Source: Leptolyngbya sp. FACHB-261 (GTDB lineage Bacteria; Cyanobacteriota; Cyanobacteriia; FACHB-261). Taken from it: 64,000 nt of DNA. The translations under genes and the position numbers were made by a program. The notes under the pieces were generated by a model, which made no database searches, was not told the DNA's origin, and was given only the letters and a program-made list of their open reading frames with translations. This document shows positions 1 to 7,826 of this stretch, piece after piece (position 1 is the first letter of the stretch; every line of letters starts with the position of its first letter). The stretch is from assembly GCF_014696065.1 (NCBI RefSeq), contig NZ_JACJPL010000015.1, forward strand, positions 434,001-498,000, in the 5' to 3' direction.

Positions 1-265
1 TATTGATAGCTCTAATATCTAAGAGGTTGGCACTGCTCTGGTTAATACCCGTCAGAGTATCCTCATCCGCAGAAGTATAATTAAGCAAAGAGTGGCTTTC
101 GGAACTGAAGCCAACAGAGTTTCGAGTTGAGGTATTAGCTAGTGAGGCCGTTCCCTCTAAGCCAGAATCGGGACTCAGGTTAGAGGTTCCTATGGTTGAG
201 GAACCGAGGCCAACCGTTGAATATAGAACACTGCTAGAGTCAGAAACCGATAAATCACTGTGCAT
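1..265 (-). CDS. Ser/Thr-rich protein, 5' end only (runs off the left edge)
   Basis: An open frame starts at the ATG complementary to 263-265 and stays open for 88 codons to the window edge. AGGGA lies about 8 bases upstream of the ATG. The visible N-terminus (MHSDLSVSDSSS...) has no hydrophobic signal peptide and is very rich in Ser, Thr, Asn and Gly, as in N-termini of large secreted or cell-surface cyanobacterial proteins. It sits directly downstream of, and on the same strand as, the TPS gene that ends at 504, in a region full of exported proteins. The family cannot be named because its folded domains lie outside the window. I am fairly sure it is a gene and unsure of its function. Confidence 0.6.
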   Translation of the reverse strand, partial: MHSDLSVSDSSSVLYSTVGLGSSTIGTSNLSPDSGLEGTASLANTSTRNSVGFSSESHSLLNYTSADEDTLTGINQSSANLLDIRAIN

Positions 266-381
266 GTTAAATTCCCTGCTGGCTCGTAAGGGTTAGTGGA
301 ACAGGCGTTAGCTAATTCTTTGACTCACGCAATCGATATGGTAGAGAGCGACACTAACTATTGCATTGACAGCAGCGGCAA

Positions 382-417
382 TTCGCTTTCCAAATCTGGA
401 AAGCGAAACTCATTTTT
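382..417 (+). terminator. Perfect hairpin followed by a T run
   Basis: TTCGCTTTCCA (382-392) and TGGAAAGCGAA (397-407) form a perfect 11-bp stem with a 4-base loop, followed on the plus strand by ACTCATTTTTT. This has the form of a rho-independent terminator for plus-strand transcription, but no plus-strand gene lies just upstream. It may stop antisense transcription or be a processing signal. Confidence 0.4.
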
Positions 418-430
418 TGGAAAGCTTGCT

Positions 431-470
431 ACAAAAACGCAGCAAGCTTGGCGCCCTCGCCAAGCTTGCT
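431..470 (-). terminator. Rho-independent terminator of the first TPS gene
   Basis: AGCAAGCTTGGCG (441-453) pairs perfectly with CGCCAAGCTTGCT (458-470), a 13-bp stem with a 4-base loop. Read on the minus strand it is followed by GCGTTTTTG. It lies 34 bases beyond the TPS stop codon at 504. The same AGCAAGCTT arm can also pair with AAGCTTGCT at 422-430, so two exclusive hairpins are possible. Confidence 0.65.
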
Positions 471-503
471 CAACTCATGCCAAAGCCTCACTCAAGCTGG
501 TTT

Positions 504-3500
504 TTAAAAACATTTGCGGCTCAAGACAACCTGACCGTTGCTTAAGTGATAAGCGGCATCCGGCTCCTCGATTGGGTCGCCCACTTGCCAGGGCCGATTG
601 TTGATTTCTAGGCTGTTATTAGAGGAGGGGACTGTGTAGGTTTCAAAGGTTGAGCTTGATAAGTCATTTGGAAGTACCGGTAGACCGCCTGCACCTGTCA
701 CAGTGAATTGACCACTTTGCTGATCGCTATGGGCAATGCAGCTGTTGGCGAGCAGAGTGCTGGTGTCAATTAGATTAGCCGGTAGCTGCGTCAGGCTGTT
801 TTGCAAAAAGTTGGTATCCGGTAAGAGAATGCTCCCAGAGGCAAGCCTACCTGCGGCGTTGATATCAACTCGGCCATTGCGGTCGAGTGTGAAAGGATCT
901 GTGCCAGGAGGAGCGGGTTGATAGCGGAAGCCGAAGAAAGCGGAGGTGTTGAGGATAACGTTGCCGCCTCGACCACCTTGAGCAAGGGCCACAATATCAC
1001 TGTCATCGAAGGCCAAGATTGAGTCCGCATTTAGCGTAATATTGCCGCCACCGCCTGGGCCGCTGTTGACGAAGGTGGTGATGTTACTGTCATTTCTCAA
1101 GAGAATATCGCCAGCCGTTATGTCGATGTCGCCACCTTCGTCAACAGCGGCAGCTGTTGAGATGTTGCCGTTATTCATCTGTAGAATGTCGCGGGCGTTG
1201 ATCAAGATCTTGCCTGCGTTTCCCGCGCCAGAACTTCTGGCACTTAGGAAAGCTCGATCCATGACAGACACAGAGCTGGCAGTGATGCGGATGTTTCCGC
1301 CCGCTCCCACTCCGTCCGCTTCCACACTGCTACCAGCTGCACTCCTGCGTCCATTGCTGCCGACACCACTGAAACTCACTGCCCCTTCAGCGTCAATTAC
1401 GACACTGCCTGCTCTGCCTCTACCTCTGGTAACGGCACTTAGGAAGGCGCCATCCGTGACAGATGCAGAGCCAGCAGTGATGCGGATGTTTCCGCCCGCT
1501 CCCACTCCGCCCGCTTCCACGCTGCTGCCCGCTGCACTACTACGTCCATTGCTACCGACACCACTGAAACTCACTGGCCCTTCGGCATCAATCTCTACAT
1601 TCCCGGCTCTGCCTCTGCCTCTGGTAATGGCATTCAGTTGAGCCCCGTCTGTGACAGACACAGAGCCAGCAGTGATGCCGATGTCCCCTCCGACTCCGAC
1701 TCCGCCCACTTCCACATTGCTAAAGGCCCTCCCGTTATCAAATGTGACTGCCCCTTGAGCAGCAATTTCCACATTGCCAGCTTTGCCTCTGCCTCTGGTT
1801 CTGGCAGCCAGCACAGCTCCATCTGTGACAGCAACAGAGTCAGCAGTGATGCGGATGTCTCCTCCGACTCCGACTCCGCCCTCTTCCACACTGCTGAAGG
1901 CCCCACTAATGACCCCATTGCTGCCGACGCCACTGAAACTCACTGCCTCTTGAGCACCAATCACGACATTTCCTGCTCTGCCTCTACCTCGGGTAACGGC
2001 ACTTAAGAAGGCGCCATCGGTCACCGCTACAGAGCCAGCCGTGATGCGGATGTCTCCTCCGACTCCGACTCCGCCTGCTTCCACACTGCTACCAGCCGCA
2101 CTCCTGAGTCCATTGCTGCCGACGCCACTGAAGCTCACTGCCTCCCGAGCAGTAATTTCGACATTGCCTGCTCTACCTCTGCCGCGAGTAACAGCACTCA
2201 ATCGGGACCCACCTGTGACAGACACAGAGCCAGCTGTGATACGGATGTCTCCTCCCTCTCCGACTCCGCCCGCTTCCACGTTGCTGGAGGCAGTGCCGTT
2301 ATCGAATGTGACTGCCCTTTGAGCGGCAATTTCCACACTGCCTGCATCTCCCTTGCTCAAGGTTTCAGCACTTAATCGAGCCCCATCTGTGACAGATACA
2401 GAGTCAGCAGTGATGCGGATATCTCCTCCCTCTCCGACTCCGCCCGCTTCCAACCTGCCAAAGGCCCCACTCCTGACTCCGTTACTGCCGACGCCACTGA
2501 AACTCACTGGCCCTTCGGCGTCAATCTGCACATTCCCTGCTCTGCCTGTACCTCTGGTAACGGCATTCAGTTGAGCCCCGTCAGTGACAGCAACAGAGCC
2601 AGCAGTGATGCGGATGTCTCCTCCGACTCCGACTCCACCCGCTTCTACATTGCTAAAGGCTCTCCCGTTATTGAATGTGGCTGCCCCTTGAGCAGCAATC
2701 TCCACACTCCCTGCTCTGCCTGTACCTCTGGTAATCGCACTTAGGAAAGCTCCATCCGTTACCGCTACAGAGTCAGCAGTGATGCGAATGTCTGCTCCCT
2801 CTCCCTTTGCTCCCGCTTCCACACTGCTGGAGGCATTTCCGTTGTTGAAACTCACTGCCCCTTGAGCGTTAATCACAACGCTGCCAGCGCTACCTTGACC
2901 AAAGGTACTGGCACTCAATCGAGCCCTATCAGTGACAGATACAGCATTGGCGGCAATCTTGATATCGCCACTATTACCAGTAGCGTTGGGATAGACAAAG
3001 TTTCCGACTTCACTTCCTGAGCCAGCAACAGTTAGGACGTCAGTAACTTTGATTTCAATGTCTCCAGCCTGACTATTAACAGAACCTTGCCCTGTGTTTA
3101 TTCCTGCTACGAGGCGACTACCACCTGAGACATTGAGATTTCGTGCATCAACAGCAATACTGCCACCGTTTGCAGCAACAACATCTAATACAGATTGGTT
3201 AACAAGGGACACATCTGCACGGGTGAGATTATCAGGGAAACTCAAACGCAAATCATTACCAGTGGCACTTAGCCCAACGGTTCCTGCTCCTGCCACTCCT
3301 CCCAATTCAATTCGTCCTCCCTCAGAACTCCCAGCAACCAGAATGCTGTTGTCTAAACGAATATCGCCCCCTAATAACAGCAAGCTACGGCCTTCAGAAA
3401 CACTTAGCGTCGCACCTACAGATCGAATCGGCTGAGCAGGAATTTGGCTGAACAGAAAAGCTGAAGGATTGATCGACAGTAAAGGACTAGCAGCATCAAC

Positions 3501-3977
3501 CGGTGAAGTCAGAGAGAATTCTCCGCCACCAGGAAAGCCAAGGGCATTTGCAGTTGTCGCAACAAATGAACCGCCAATATTGAGTTGAGCACCAGCTCCA
3601 AAGACAATGCCAGCAGGATTGATCAAAAAGAGATTGGCAGTTCCTTGAGATTGGATTCGACCCTGAATGTTTGACGGGGTTCTGCCTGTGACTCGAGCCA
3701 GGATGTTAGCAATGTTGGAGGCATTTTGAAAGTATGCAATGCTGCCAGCTGGGACATCAAAGCGACTGAAGCTGTGGAACAAGTTTCTGTTGCCAACGGT
3801 TGTGCCACCGGTGATTCGATAAGTTGTGCCATTAACCCTGACCGAGGTTCCTATTGAGGGGTCAGCAGTGACTTGAGCAAGAGCACTGTTTGCTACTCCA
3901 ACAATTCCTGAAGTCAAGGCTAGAAAACTGGCTAGACTCAACCGAAAACCGTGTTTACACCCATTATGAGCAGCCAC
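504..3977 (-). CDS. Two-partner secretion domain exoprotein (filamentous haemagglutinin N-terminal type), copy 1
   Basis: A predicted secreted or surface-attached beta-helical protein of 1157 residues, exported by a TpsB/Omp85-type pore. Residues 1-35 form a signal peptide ending ALAQ. Residues 36 to about 170 are the TPS domain, with the hallmark NLFLINPAGIVFG at 115-127 and FHSF at 67-70. The middle holds about ten units with GGDIRITA-SV-VTDGA cores. The C-terminus is shared with the copy at 7827-11366 and has two conserved cysteines (LLANSCIA and the final LSRKCF), which recalls the C-terminal cysteine pair that retains HMW1-type adhesins on the cell. The start is GTG at 3977, preceded by GAGGAGGAAG. 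No TpsB gene is in the window. Adhesion or surface coating is inferred. Confidence 0.88.
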   Translation of the reverse strand: MAAHNGCKHGFRLSLASFLALTSGIVGVANSALAQVTADPSIGTSVRVNGTTYRITGGTTVGNRNLFHSFSRFDVPAGSIAYFQNASNIANILARVTGRTPSNIQGRIQSQGTANLFLINPAGIVFGAGAQLNIGGSFVATTANALGFPGGGEFSLTSPVDAASPLLSINPSAFLFSQIPAQPIRSVGATLSVSEGRSLLLLGGDIRLDNSILVAGSSEGGRIELGGVAGAGTVGLSATGNDLRLSFPDNLTRADVSLVNQSVLDVVAANGGSIAVDARNLNVSGGSRLVAGINTGQGSVNSQAGDIEIKVTDVLTVAGSGSEVGNFVYPNATGNSGDIKIAANAVSVTDRARLSASTFGQGSAGSVVINAQGAVSFNNGNASSSVEAGAKGEGADIRITADSVAVTDGAFLSAITRGTGRAGSVEIAAQGAATFNNGRAFSNVEAGGVGVGGDIRITAGSVAVTDGAQLNAVTRGTGRAGNVQIDAEGPVSFSGVGSNGVRSGAFGRLEAGGVGEGGDIRITADSVSVTDGARLSAETLSKGDAGSVEIAAQRAVTFDNGTASSNVEAGGVGEGGDIRITAGSVSVTGGSRLSAVTRGRGRAGNVEITAREAVSFSGVGSNGLRSAAGSSVEAGGVGVGGDIRITAGSVAVTDGAFLSAVTRGRGRAGNVVIGAQEAVSFSGVGSNGVISGAFSSVEEGGVGVGGDIRITADSVAVTDGAVLAARTRGRGKAGNVEIAAQGAVTFDNGRAFSNVEVGGVGVGGDIGITAGSVSVTDGAQLNAITRGRGRAGNVEIDAEGPVSFSGVGSNGRSSAAGSSVEAGGVGAGGNIRITAGSASVTDGAFLSAVTRGRGRAGSVVIDAEGAVSFSGVGSNGRRSAAGSSVEADGVGAGGNIRITASSVSVMDRAFLSARSSGAGNAGKILINARDILQMNNGNISTAAAVDEGGDIDITAGDILLRNDSNITTFVNSGPGGGGNITLNADSILAFDDSDIVALAQGGRGGNVILNTSAFFGFRYQPAPPGTDPFTLDRNGRVDINAAGRLASGSILLPDTNFLQNSLTQLPANLIDTSTLLANSCIAHSDQQSGQFTVTGAGGLPVLPNDLSSSTFETYTVPSSNNSLEINNRPWQVGDPIEEPDAAYHLSNGQVVLSRKCF
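1245..2980 (-). repeat. Internal repeats of TPS exoprotein copy 1
   Basis: Nine clear units plus one degenerate one, each with GG(D/N)IRITA, then (S/A)V(S/T)DGA, then RG-GRAGNV, then an (A/D)A-GAV(S/T)F core. Units differ by spacers such as SGVGSNG or DNG-A. Their similarity at the DNA level suggests recent unit duplication or gene conversion. Confidence 0.8.
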
Positions 3978-4144
3978 AGAAACTTCCTCCTCAGCTAGTT
4001 AGATGTTTTGCGATGGGAGAACCAGCAATTTAGAGGCAATTCAGTTCAGAAAATCATACCAATCACATTTGAGGTTACTCGATACCGCAGGTTTCAGAGC
4101 CAGCAAGCACTGGCAAAGAGTCACAAGAAATATTGCGGCAGGGC

Positions 4145-4365
4145 TTGACCTGACTGGAGCAGTGGGTGTAGTGTTCTCGCTTAGTTCTCGCGGTGGAGCG
4201 CTGCTTAGGAGTTGGACTAGAACTCCTAGGCAGCTAACCCCAGAGCTGTTCAGGCCAGCCTAAGGGCTAGGGGGAGTTTAACACTGCCCTGCTCACTTGG
4301 TTTGGGCGATTCAGCCTGGCTGCCAAACCAACAGAACCGGGGGTGATTCCTTGTGAATTGCCCCC
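4145..4365 (+). promoter_or_regulatory. Three-hairpin conserved intergenic block, copy 1
   Basis: This lies between the divergent TPS gene and the 116-residue gene. Hairpin 1 is GCTGCTTAGGAGTT (4200-4213) with AACTCCTAGGCAGC (4221-4234), one G-U pair and a 7-base loop. Hairpin 2 is TTGGTTTGG (4297-4305) with CCAAACCAA (4323-4331), enclosing CAGCC/GGCTG. Hairpin 3 is GGGGG (4339-4343) with CCCCC (4361-4365), with inner ATTC/GAAT. Against the second copy at 11589-11754, changes fall in the loops or keep a G-U pair. A weak promoter-like TTGACC (4145-4150) and TAGTGT (4169-4174), 18 bases apart, precede it. It could be an RNA leader, a small RNA or a protein-binding region. Confidence 0.55.
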
Positions 4366-4397
4366 TCCAAATCCCATTCCTATTTCTGGAGCTTTCC

Positions 4398-4748
4398 ATG
4401 CGTCTGACCTGCTTACTTCAGCCGCAGCTGTGCATTTCTTTGACCCAAATTTCTCGTTTTCTTGGCATTGCTCAAGACCTGATTTGTCGCACCGAACATT
4501 GGCCTCACCAGTTGTTTGTGCATCGCAAAGACCGGGGCGGACAGTTCATTAGCTATCGCGTTTTTGCGGAGTGGGTGGAAGCCTGTGCTCAATCGATCCG
4601 CGCTTGTGCTGACCTGCGGGTGCTCGATTGGCTAGGCGAGGTGATCCGGGCTGAGTGCCAGCGTTTCACTTATCCCGACTCGGTGGTTGAGCAGTGGCGG
4701 CAACAGTGGCGGCAGCGTCACTATCACCTGCGTACCCAAAGCCATTGA
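4398..4748 (+). CDS. Conserved 116-residue protein, possible excisionase-like HTH, copy 1
   Basis: The start ATG at 4398 is chosen because GGAG lies 7 bases upstream and the paralogue at 11787 begins at the same codon; an upstream GTG in this copy is GCG in the other. Residues 14-30 (SLTQISRFLGIAQDLIC) look like a helix-turn-helix, followed by a basic RKDRGGQF stretch and ISYRVFAEWVEA, reminiscent of small excisionase or MerR-like DNA-binding proteins. The C-terminus is rich in Trp, Arg and Gln (VVEQWRQQWRQRHYH). It is divergent from the TPS gene, so it may regulate it. The HTH assignment is by eye. Near-identity to the second copy, with mostly synonymous or conservative changes, supports it being coding. 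Confidence 0.65.
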   Translation: MRLTCLLQPQLCISLTQISRFLGIAQDLICRTEHWPHQLFVHRKDRGGQFISYRVFAEWVEACAQSIRACADLRVLDWLGEVIRAECQRFTYPDSVVEQWRQQWRQRHYHLRTQSH

Positions 4749-4787
4749 CCTTGCTAGCGTTGCGCTCTGGCCTTGGGCTTGAGAGAA

Positions 4788-4984
4788 CCAAGCTTCTGAT
4801 CTTCAAACCCAAAGTTCTGATCCAAGACTCAATGCTTCTGCTTTAGCTCCCCAAGTTCCTGCTTTAGCTCCCCAAGCTTCTGCTTCAGCTCCCCAGAGTT
4901 GTTATTTAGCTCCCCAGGATTCTGCTTTAGCTCCCCAAAGTTCTGATCTAGCTCCCCAACCTTCGACTCCCTGTCCCCAAACTT
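4788..4984. repeat. 21-bp minisatellite, copy 1
   Basis: Imperfect tandem units of 21 bp with the core TTAGCTCCCCAA plus a variable TTCTGC-type part, about nine in all, between the 116-residue gene and the 66-residue gene. The plus strand would read APQ-containing heptads and the minus strand GELKQKL-like heptads. The minus frame is broken by TGA after about 50 codons and no good start is seen, so it is treated as non-coding. Confidence 0.75.
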
Positions 4985-5185
4985 ATGATCAACCTCACCG
5001 ACCTCAACTTAAAGAAACCAGCCCTGCGCTTTGTGCTCATTGGCCCACGACAAGCTGTGCAAGACAACCGGCTAATCTTGCGACAACTGGGCTATGCCGA
5101 ACTGCACGAGTGGAGCCCGCCTCAAGCCATTGCCAATCATCCCGATCAGGTGATCAGCATTCTCATTCGCGCGATCGCTAGTTAG
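4985..5185 (+). CDS. Unknown 66-residue protein, copy 1
   Basis: Not recognised. It encodes MINLTDLNLKKPALRF then VLIGPRQAVQDNRLILRQLG, with a weakly amphipathic remainder. The paralogue at 12386-12583 differs mainly by conservative exchanges (E/D, I/V, N/S), which suggests selection on the protein. No Shine-Dalgarno sequence is evident, and its 5' end grows out of the minisatellite. It probably belongs to the same unit as the 116-residue gene. One exact HIP1 octamer (GCGATCGC, 5171-5178) lies at its 3' end. Confidence 0.55.
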   Translation: MINLTDLNLKKPALRFVLIGPRQAVQDNRLILRQLGYAELHEWSPPQAIANHPDQVISILIRAIAS

Positions 5186-5242
5186 AACAAGCATTAGCAA
5201 CCCCACTACGCCGCCCTTAGAGATTACGTGACACCACCATGT

Positions 5243-5956
5243 TTAGGCAGCCAGTTGCACAAGCGCTTCCGGCCCTGTTTGCTGAAGCTGCTCTTGCAGC
5301 CAATTTTCAAACAGCTCATCTAGTAAGCGCTGACGCATCGTTTCATCGAGCCGAGCACGGACCAGCTTTTCTAAACGCACAACCACAAACCATTCAGCCA
5401 AGCGGAAGGGCAACCAGAGTTGTCCTGGTCGGCTCACCGAAAGAACCCGCGCAAGGACAGCGGGCAGCGCCTTGAGTTCACCCGGACCATTGATGCCGCC
5501 GGTCTCAGCCTCTGGTCCTTCGGAGTATTGGCGGGCCAGCTCAGCAAAAGTCTGCTCCCCTGCCTGAATCCGAAAATAAAGCTCGTGGGCAACACCCGGA
5601 TCGCGAGTGCGAATCAGAGAGTAGATCACCTGGTCAAAGTCTTGCCTGCGTTGTAGGAAATAGGACTCTAGGCGGTGCCCCCAAGTCACCTGCTTGAACT
5701 TCTCAATGCGCAAGTTCCGAGTTGCTAAAGTTTCTAGTTGCTCCAGGGTTAGACAGTGTTGCTCTAGCCAAGCTTGACGAGCAGTTTCAGACTCAAGCTG
5801 ATTTTGCTCATTAAACTGCTGACAAGCGTTAGCTATCTCTTCAGGCGTGCAATCGATATTAGCAATCGCCCGGTCAATGCACAGTTCGCGGAACAGTTGA
5901 GGCAGCATCCGGTAGCTGGCCAACAAAGGAATCATCTGATTCGTAACAGTCATCAT
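5243..5956 (-). CDS. Parvulin-type peptidyl-prolyl isomerase
   Basis: A 237-residue protein. The C-terminal half has the parvulin (PpiC/rotamase) layout: FAELARQYSEGPEA, GG-INGPGEL, then a terminal strand with WFVVVRLEKL. The N-terminal half is helical, as in SurA-like proteins, and no signal peptide is visible. ATG 5956 is preferred over an upstream TTG because AGAGAGG sits 9 bases before it. It begins 17 bases after the RTX gene on the same strand, so the two are likely cotranscribed. Cyanobacterial isomerases of this type are often found beside type I secretion genes and RTX substrates; a role in handling the RTX protein for export is inferred. No HlyB or HlyD gene is in the window. Confidence 0.8.
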   Translation of the reverse strand: MMTVTNQMIPLLASYRMLPQLFRELCIDRAIANIDCTPEEIANACQQFNEQNQLESETARQAWLEQHCLTLEQLETLATRNLRIEKFKQVTWGHRLESYFLQRRQDFDQVIYSLIRTRDPGVAHELYFRIQAGEQTFAELARQYSEGPEAETGGINGPGELKALPAVLARVLSVSRPGQLWLPFRLAEWFVVVRLEKLVRARLDETMRQRLLDELFENWLQEQLQQTGPEALVQLAA

Positions 5957-5973
5957 CGCTGGCAACCTCTCTA

Positions 5974-6987
5974 TTACACAAAGTTGAAGTAATTACTGTT
6001 GAGGCTTAGCTCAGATACATCACTCACCAGAGCAATTAACTCCCCTGGTTGACCATTAGGCTGATTGAGATAGATAGCAGTATCCGCTGCCGCTGAACCG
6101 ATGCCCCATGAACTCACTTCCAAACTATAGTTAGCTGCTGCACCTCTCAACTGAATTAAGTCTTGCTCAGCACTGAAGTCGGTAATCAGTGCGTAGTCAG
6201 TTAGGCCAGGTGCCAAGGCGTTATTGTCATCGTAATAAGCATGGGTACTGTCTCCCAGCACAAAACGATCCTGACCCGTTCCCCCGGTGAGCTGATCAAC
6301 TTCGCCTAAACCAGGGTTAGCAACACCGCCAAACGTGCCGACGATGACATCATTACCTTTGCCGCCTTCGATCATGTCATTGCCGAAGACGCCGTACAGT
6401 GTGTCATCACCGTACCCTCCCACTAGTTGATCTTCGCCACCGTTACCAAAGAGAAGATCAGCTCCCTCACCCCCCATTAAACTGTCGTTGCCGAGTCCTC
6501 CATGAAGCGTATCGTCGTTCTTATCGCCCAATAGAATGTCACTGCCTTCTTCGCCGAATAAAAGGTCGTTACCATCACCGCCTTTCAAGATATCGGTATC
6601 GAAACCGCCGACTAAAGTATCATTGCCACTATTTCCAAACAGGAGGTCTTGACCGCTACCACCATTTAAGAAATCGTTGCCACTGCCTCCCCACAAAGCG
6701 TCATTGCCTAAATCACCGCCTATAACATCATCAGCTCTACCACCGAACAGTTGATCATCACCGCCATTGCCGCGCAGCGTATCATTGCCTCGATTTCCCT
6801 CGATGGTGTCGTTGCCTACGCTGCCTTCTAACGCATCGTCACCCTCGCCACCGCTCAAATAAATACCTGCTACTGGAATAGGCAAGGGCTGGGGCTGAGG
6901 AAATGGAATAGGAGCTGGGATAGGCAAACTAAAATCGTCAGGTATCTGAATGGGAAGACCTTGTAACCCGGTTTCATTCATTGACAT
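5974..6987 (-). CDS. RTX (haemolysin-type) calcium-binding repeat protein
   Basis: A 337-residue protein. After a Pro-rich N-terminus (about 15-40, alternating PIP and PQP), residues 45-240 carry repeated GGxGxDxLx nonapeptides (for example GNDTLRGNGGDDQL and GGSGNDFLN) that form Ca2+-loaded parallel beta-rolls. The C-terminus (TGQDRFVLGDS, LITDFSAEQDLIQLRG) is the usual cap and secretion region of cyanobacterial RTX proteins; export by a type I ABC system is expected, since no N-terminal signal peptide is seen. It precedes the parvulin gene by 17 bases. The enzymatic or adhesive role is unknown because no other domain is visible. Confidence 0.9.
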   Translation of the reverse strand: MSMNETGLQGLPIQIPDDFSLPIPAPIPFPQPQPLPIPVAGIYLSGGEGDDALEGSVGNDTIEGNRGNDTLRGNGGDDQLFGGRADDVIGGDLGNDALWGGSGNDFLNGGSGQDLLFGNSGNDTLVGGFDTDILKGGDGNDLLFGEEGSDILLGDKNDDTLHGGLGNDSLMGGEGADLLFGNGGEDQLVGGYGDDTLYGVFGNDMIEGGKGNDVIVGTFGGVANPGLGEVDQLTGGTGQDRFVLGDSTHAYYDDNNALAPGLTDYALITDFSAEQDLIQLRGAAANYSLEVSSWGIGSAAADTAIYLNQPNGQPGELIALVSDVSELSLNSNYFNFV

Positions 6988-7119
6988 ATCAGTAGCCGTG
7001 AGTAGTGATTGACTCCGTTTGGTTTAACCATAAAAGAATGCTTCTAATAAAGCAGGCACTTTTAGCGCAAATTAGTTTCCAGATGTGGCAAGGCATTTTT
7101 GTTTGACAAATTCAGTTCA

Positions 7120-7149
7120 TAAGAAAACCCCCAGCTATTGCTAGGGGTT
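7120..7149 (-). terminator. Terminator of the PPC-domain gene
   Basis: AACCCC-AGC (7126-7135) pairs with GCT-GGGGTT (7140-7149) over a short loop. On the minus strand it is followed by TTTTCTT. It lies about 50 bases beyond the stop of the gene at 7198. Confidence 0.65.
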
Positions 7150-7197
7150 AGGGAACTCATTCCAGGTGCTTAGTGATCTTTCGAGCAGCTTAACGGA

Positions 7198-7554
7198 TTA
7201 GCTGTAGTAAGCGCCAATCGTATAAGCACCGGTTGCGTTCGGTGCGTAGCTAGTGACAATGGCCATGTAACTATCTTGGTCGCCAAACGTTGGCTGGAAG
7301 CTCAAACGAGAGTTGGTACCACCACCACCATCATCATCAAAGCCAACAACCGACTGACTTGCTGAGTTGTAGAGATAGAGGTAAGTATCTAGACCAGTAC
7401 CACCCATCACATCGACAGTAATGTTAGAACCAGGCGCAACGTTCGTCAATTGATAGAAGTCGTAGTAGTGACCATCGGCTGCGCTGTAGTAGTCACCTTG
7501 ACCGCCTAAGGTATCAGAGATTGTAGAGTTAACAGGGAGAAATGTGTTCGTCAT
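7198..7554 (-). CDS. Small PPC-like (pre-peptidase C-terminal) domain protein
   Basis: A 118-residue protein made of a single PPC-type beta-sandwich: STISDTLG at the start, YYDFYQLTNVAPGSNITVDV, then DTYLYLYNSASQSVVGFDDDGGGGTNSRLSF and YTIGAYYS at the end. PPC domains are normally C-terminal in secreted peptidases; here it stands alone, without a signal peptide. It is flanked by RTX and TPS genes and may itself be a type I export substrate. Spacer to RTX contains its terminator, so it is probably monocistronic. The secreted PPC protein at 49191 has the same core motif (DPMVTLLGPDG, NDDEPGGSTNSQL). Confidence 0.8.
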   Translation of the reverse strand: MTNTFLPVNSTISDTLGGQGDYYSAADGHYYDFYQLTNVAPGSNITVDVMGGTGLDTYLYLYNSASQSVVGFDDDGGGGTNSRLSFQPTFGDQDSYMAIVTSYAPNATGAYTIGAYYS

Positions 7555-7826
7555 GGCAGACTCCTTTGTAGTGATGTTTGGCTAGCCAGAGCAGGTTTTG
7601 TTTTGTTTGTAACTGCCTGGTCAGCGCTTACATTTATTACGTTAGAGCCAGAGCTTATAGACTGCATTCACTATCACTGCAATTTAGTTGCCAGTTTAGG
7701 AAACGCTTCTGACACCTAGAGGCAGGGCTTAAGCATTTGACCCTTGCCTGCGACCGCACACTTGACTGTACTCGTGGCAGTTGAACTCCTAGGTGCCATT
7801 CTTTCTTGGTGATTCGGTGCGAGTTC

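Noticed and set aside
296-604. Plus-strand ORF of 102 codons at the left edge
   Set aside because: It runs through two strong hairpins and the end of the TPS gene and has no family-like sequence or ribosome-binding site.
1042-2574. Several long Pro/Thr/Ser-rich plus-strand ORFs inside the first TPS gene
   Set aside because: They are antisense to the repeated, Gly/Val/Ala-rich coding strand and arise from its codon bias.
4003-4263. Plus-strand ORF of 86 codons between the TPS and HTH genes (and its counterpart at 11458-11652)
   Set aside because: No ribosome-binding site, and amino-acid changes between copies fall in hairpin loops, which fits RNA structure better than coding.
5171-5178. HIP1-rich genome signature
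   Set aside because: Only this one exact GCGATCGC was noticed in the window, so HIP1 abundance cannot be used to place the organism.
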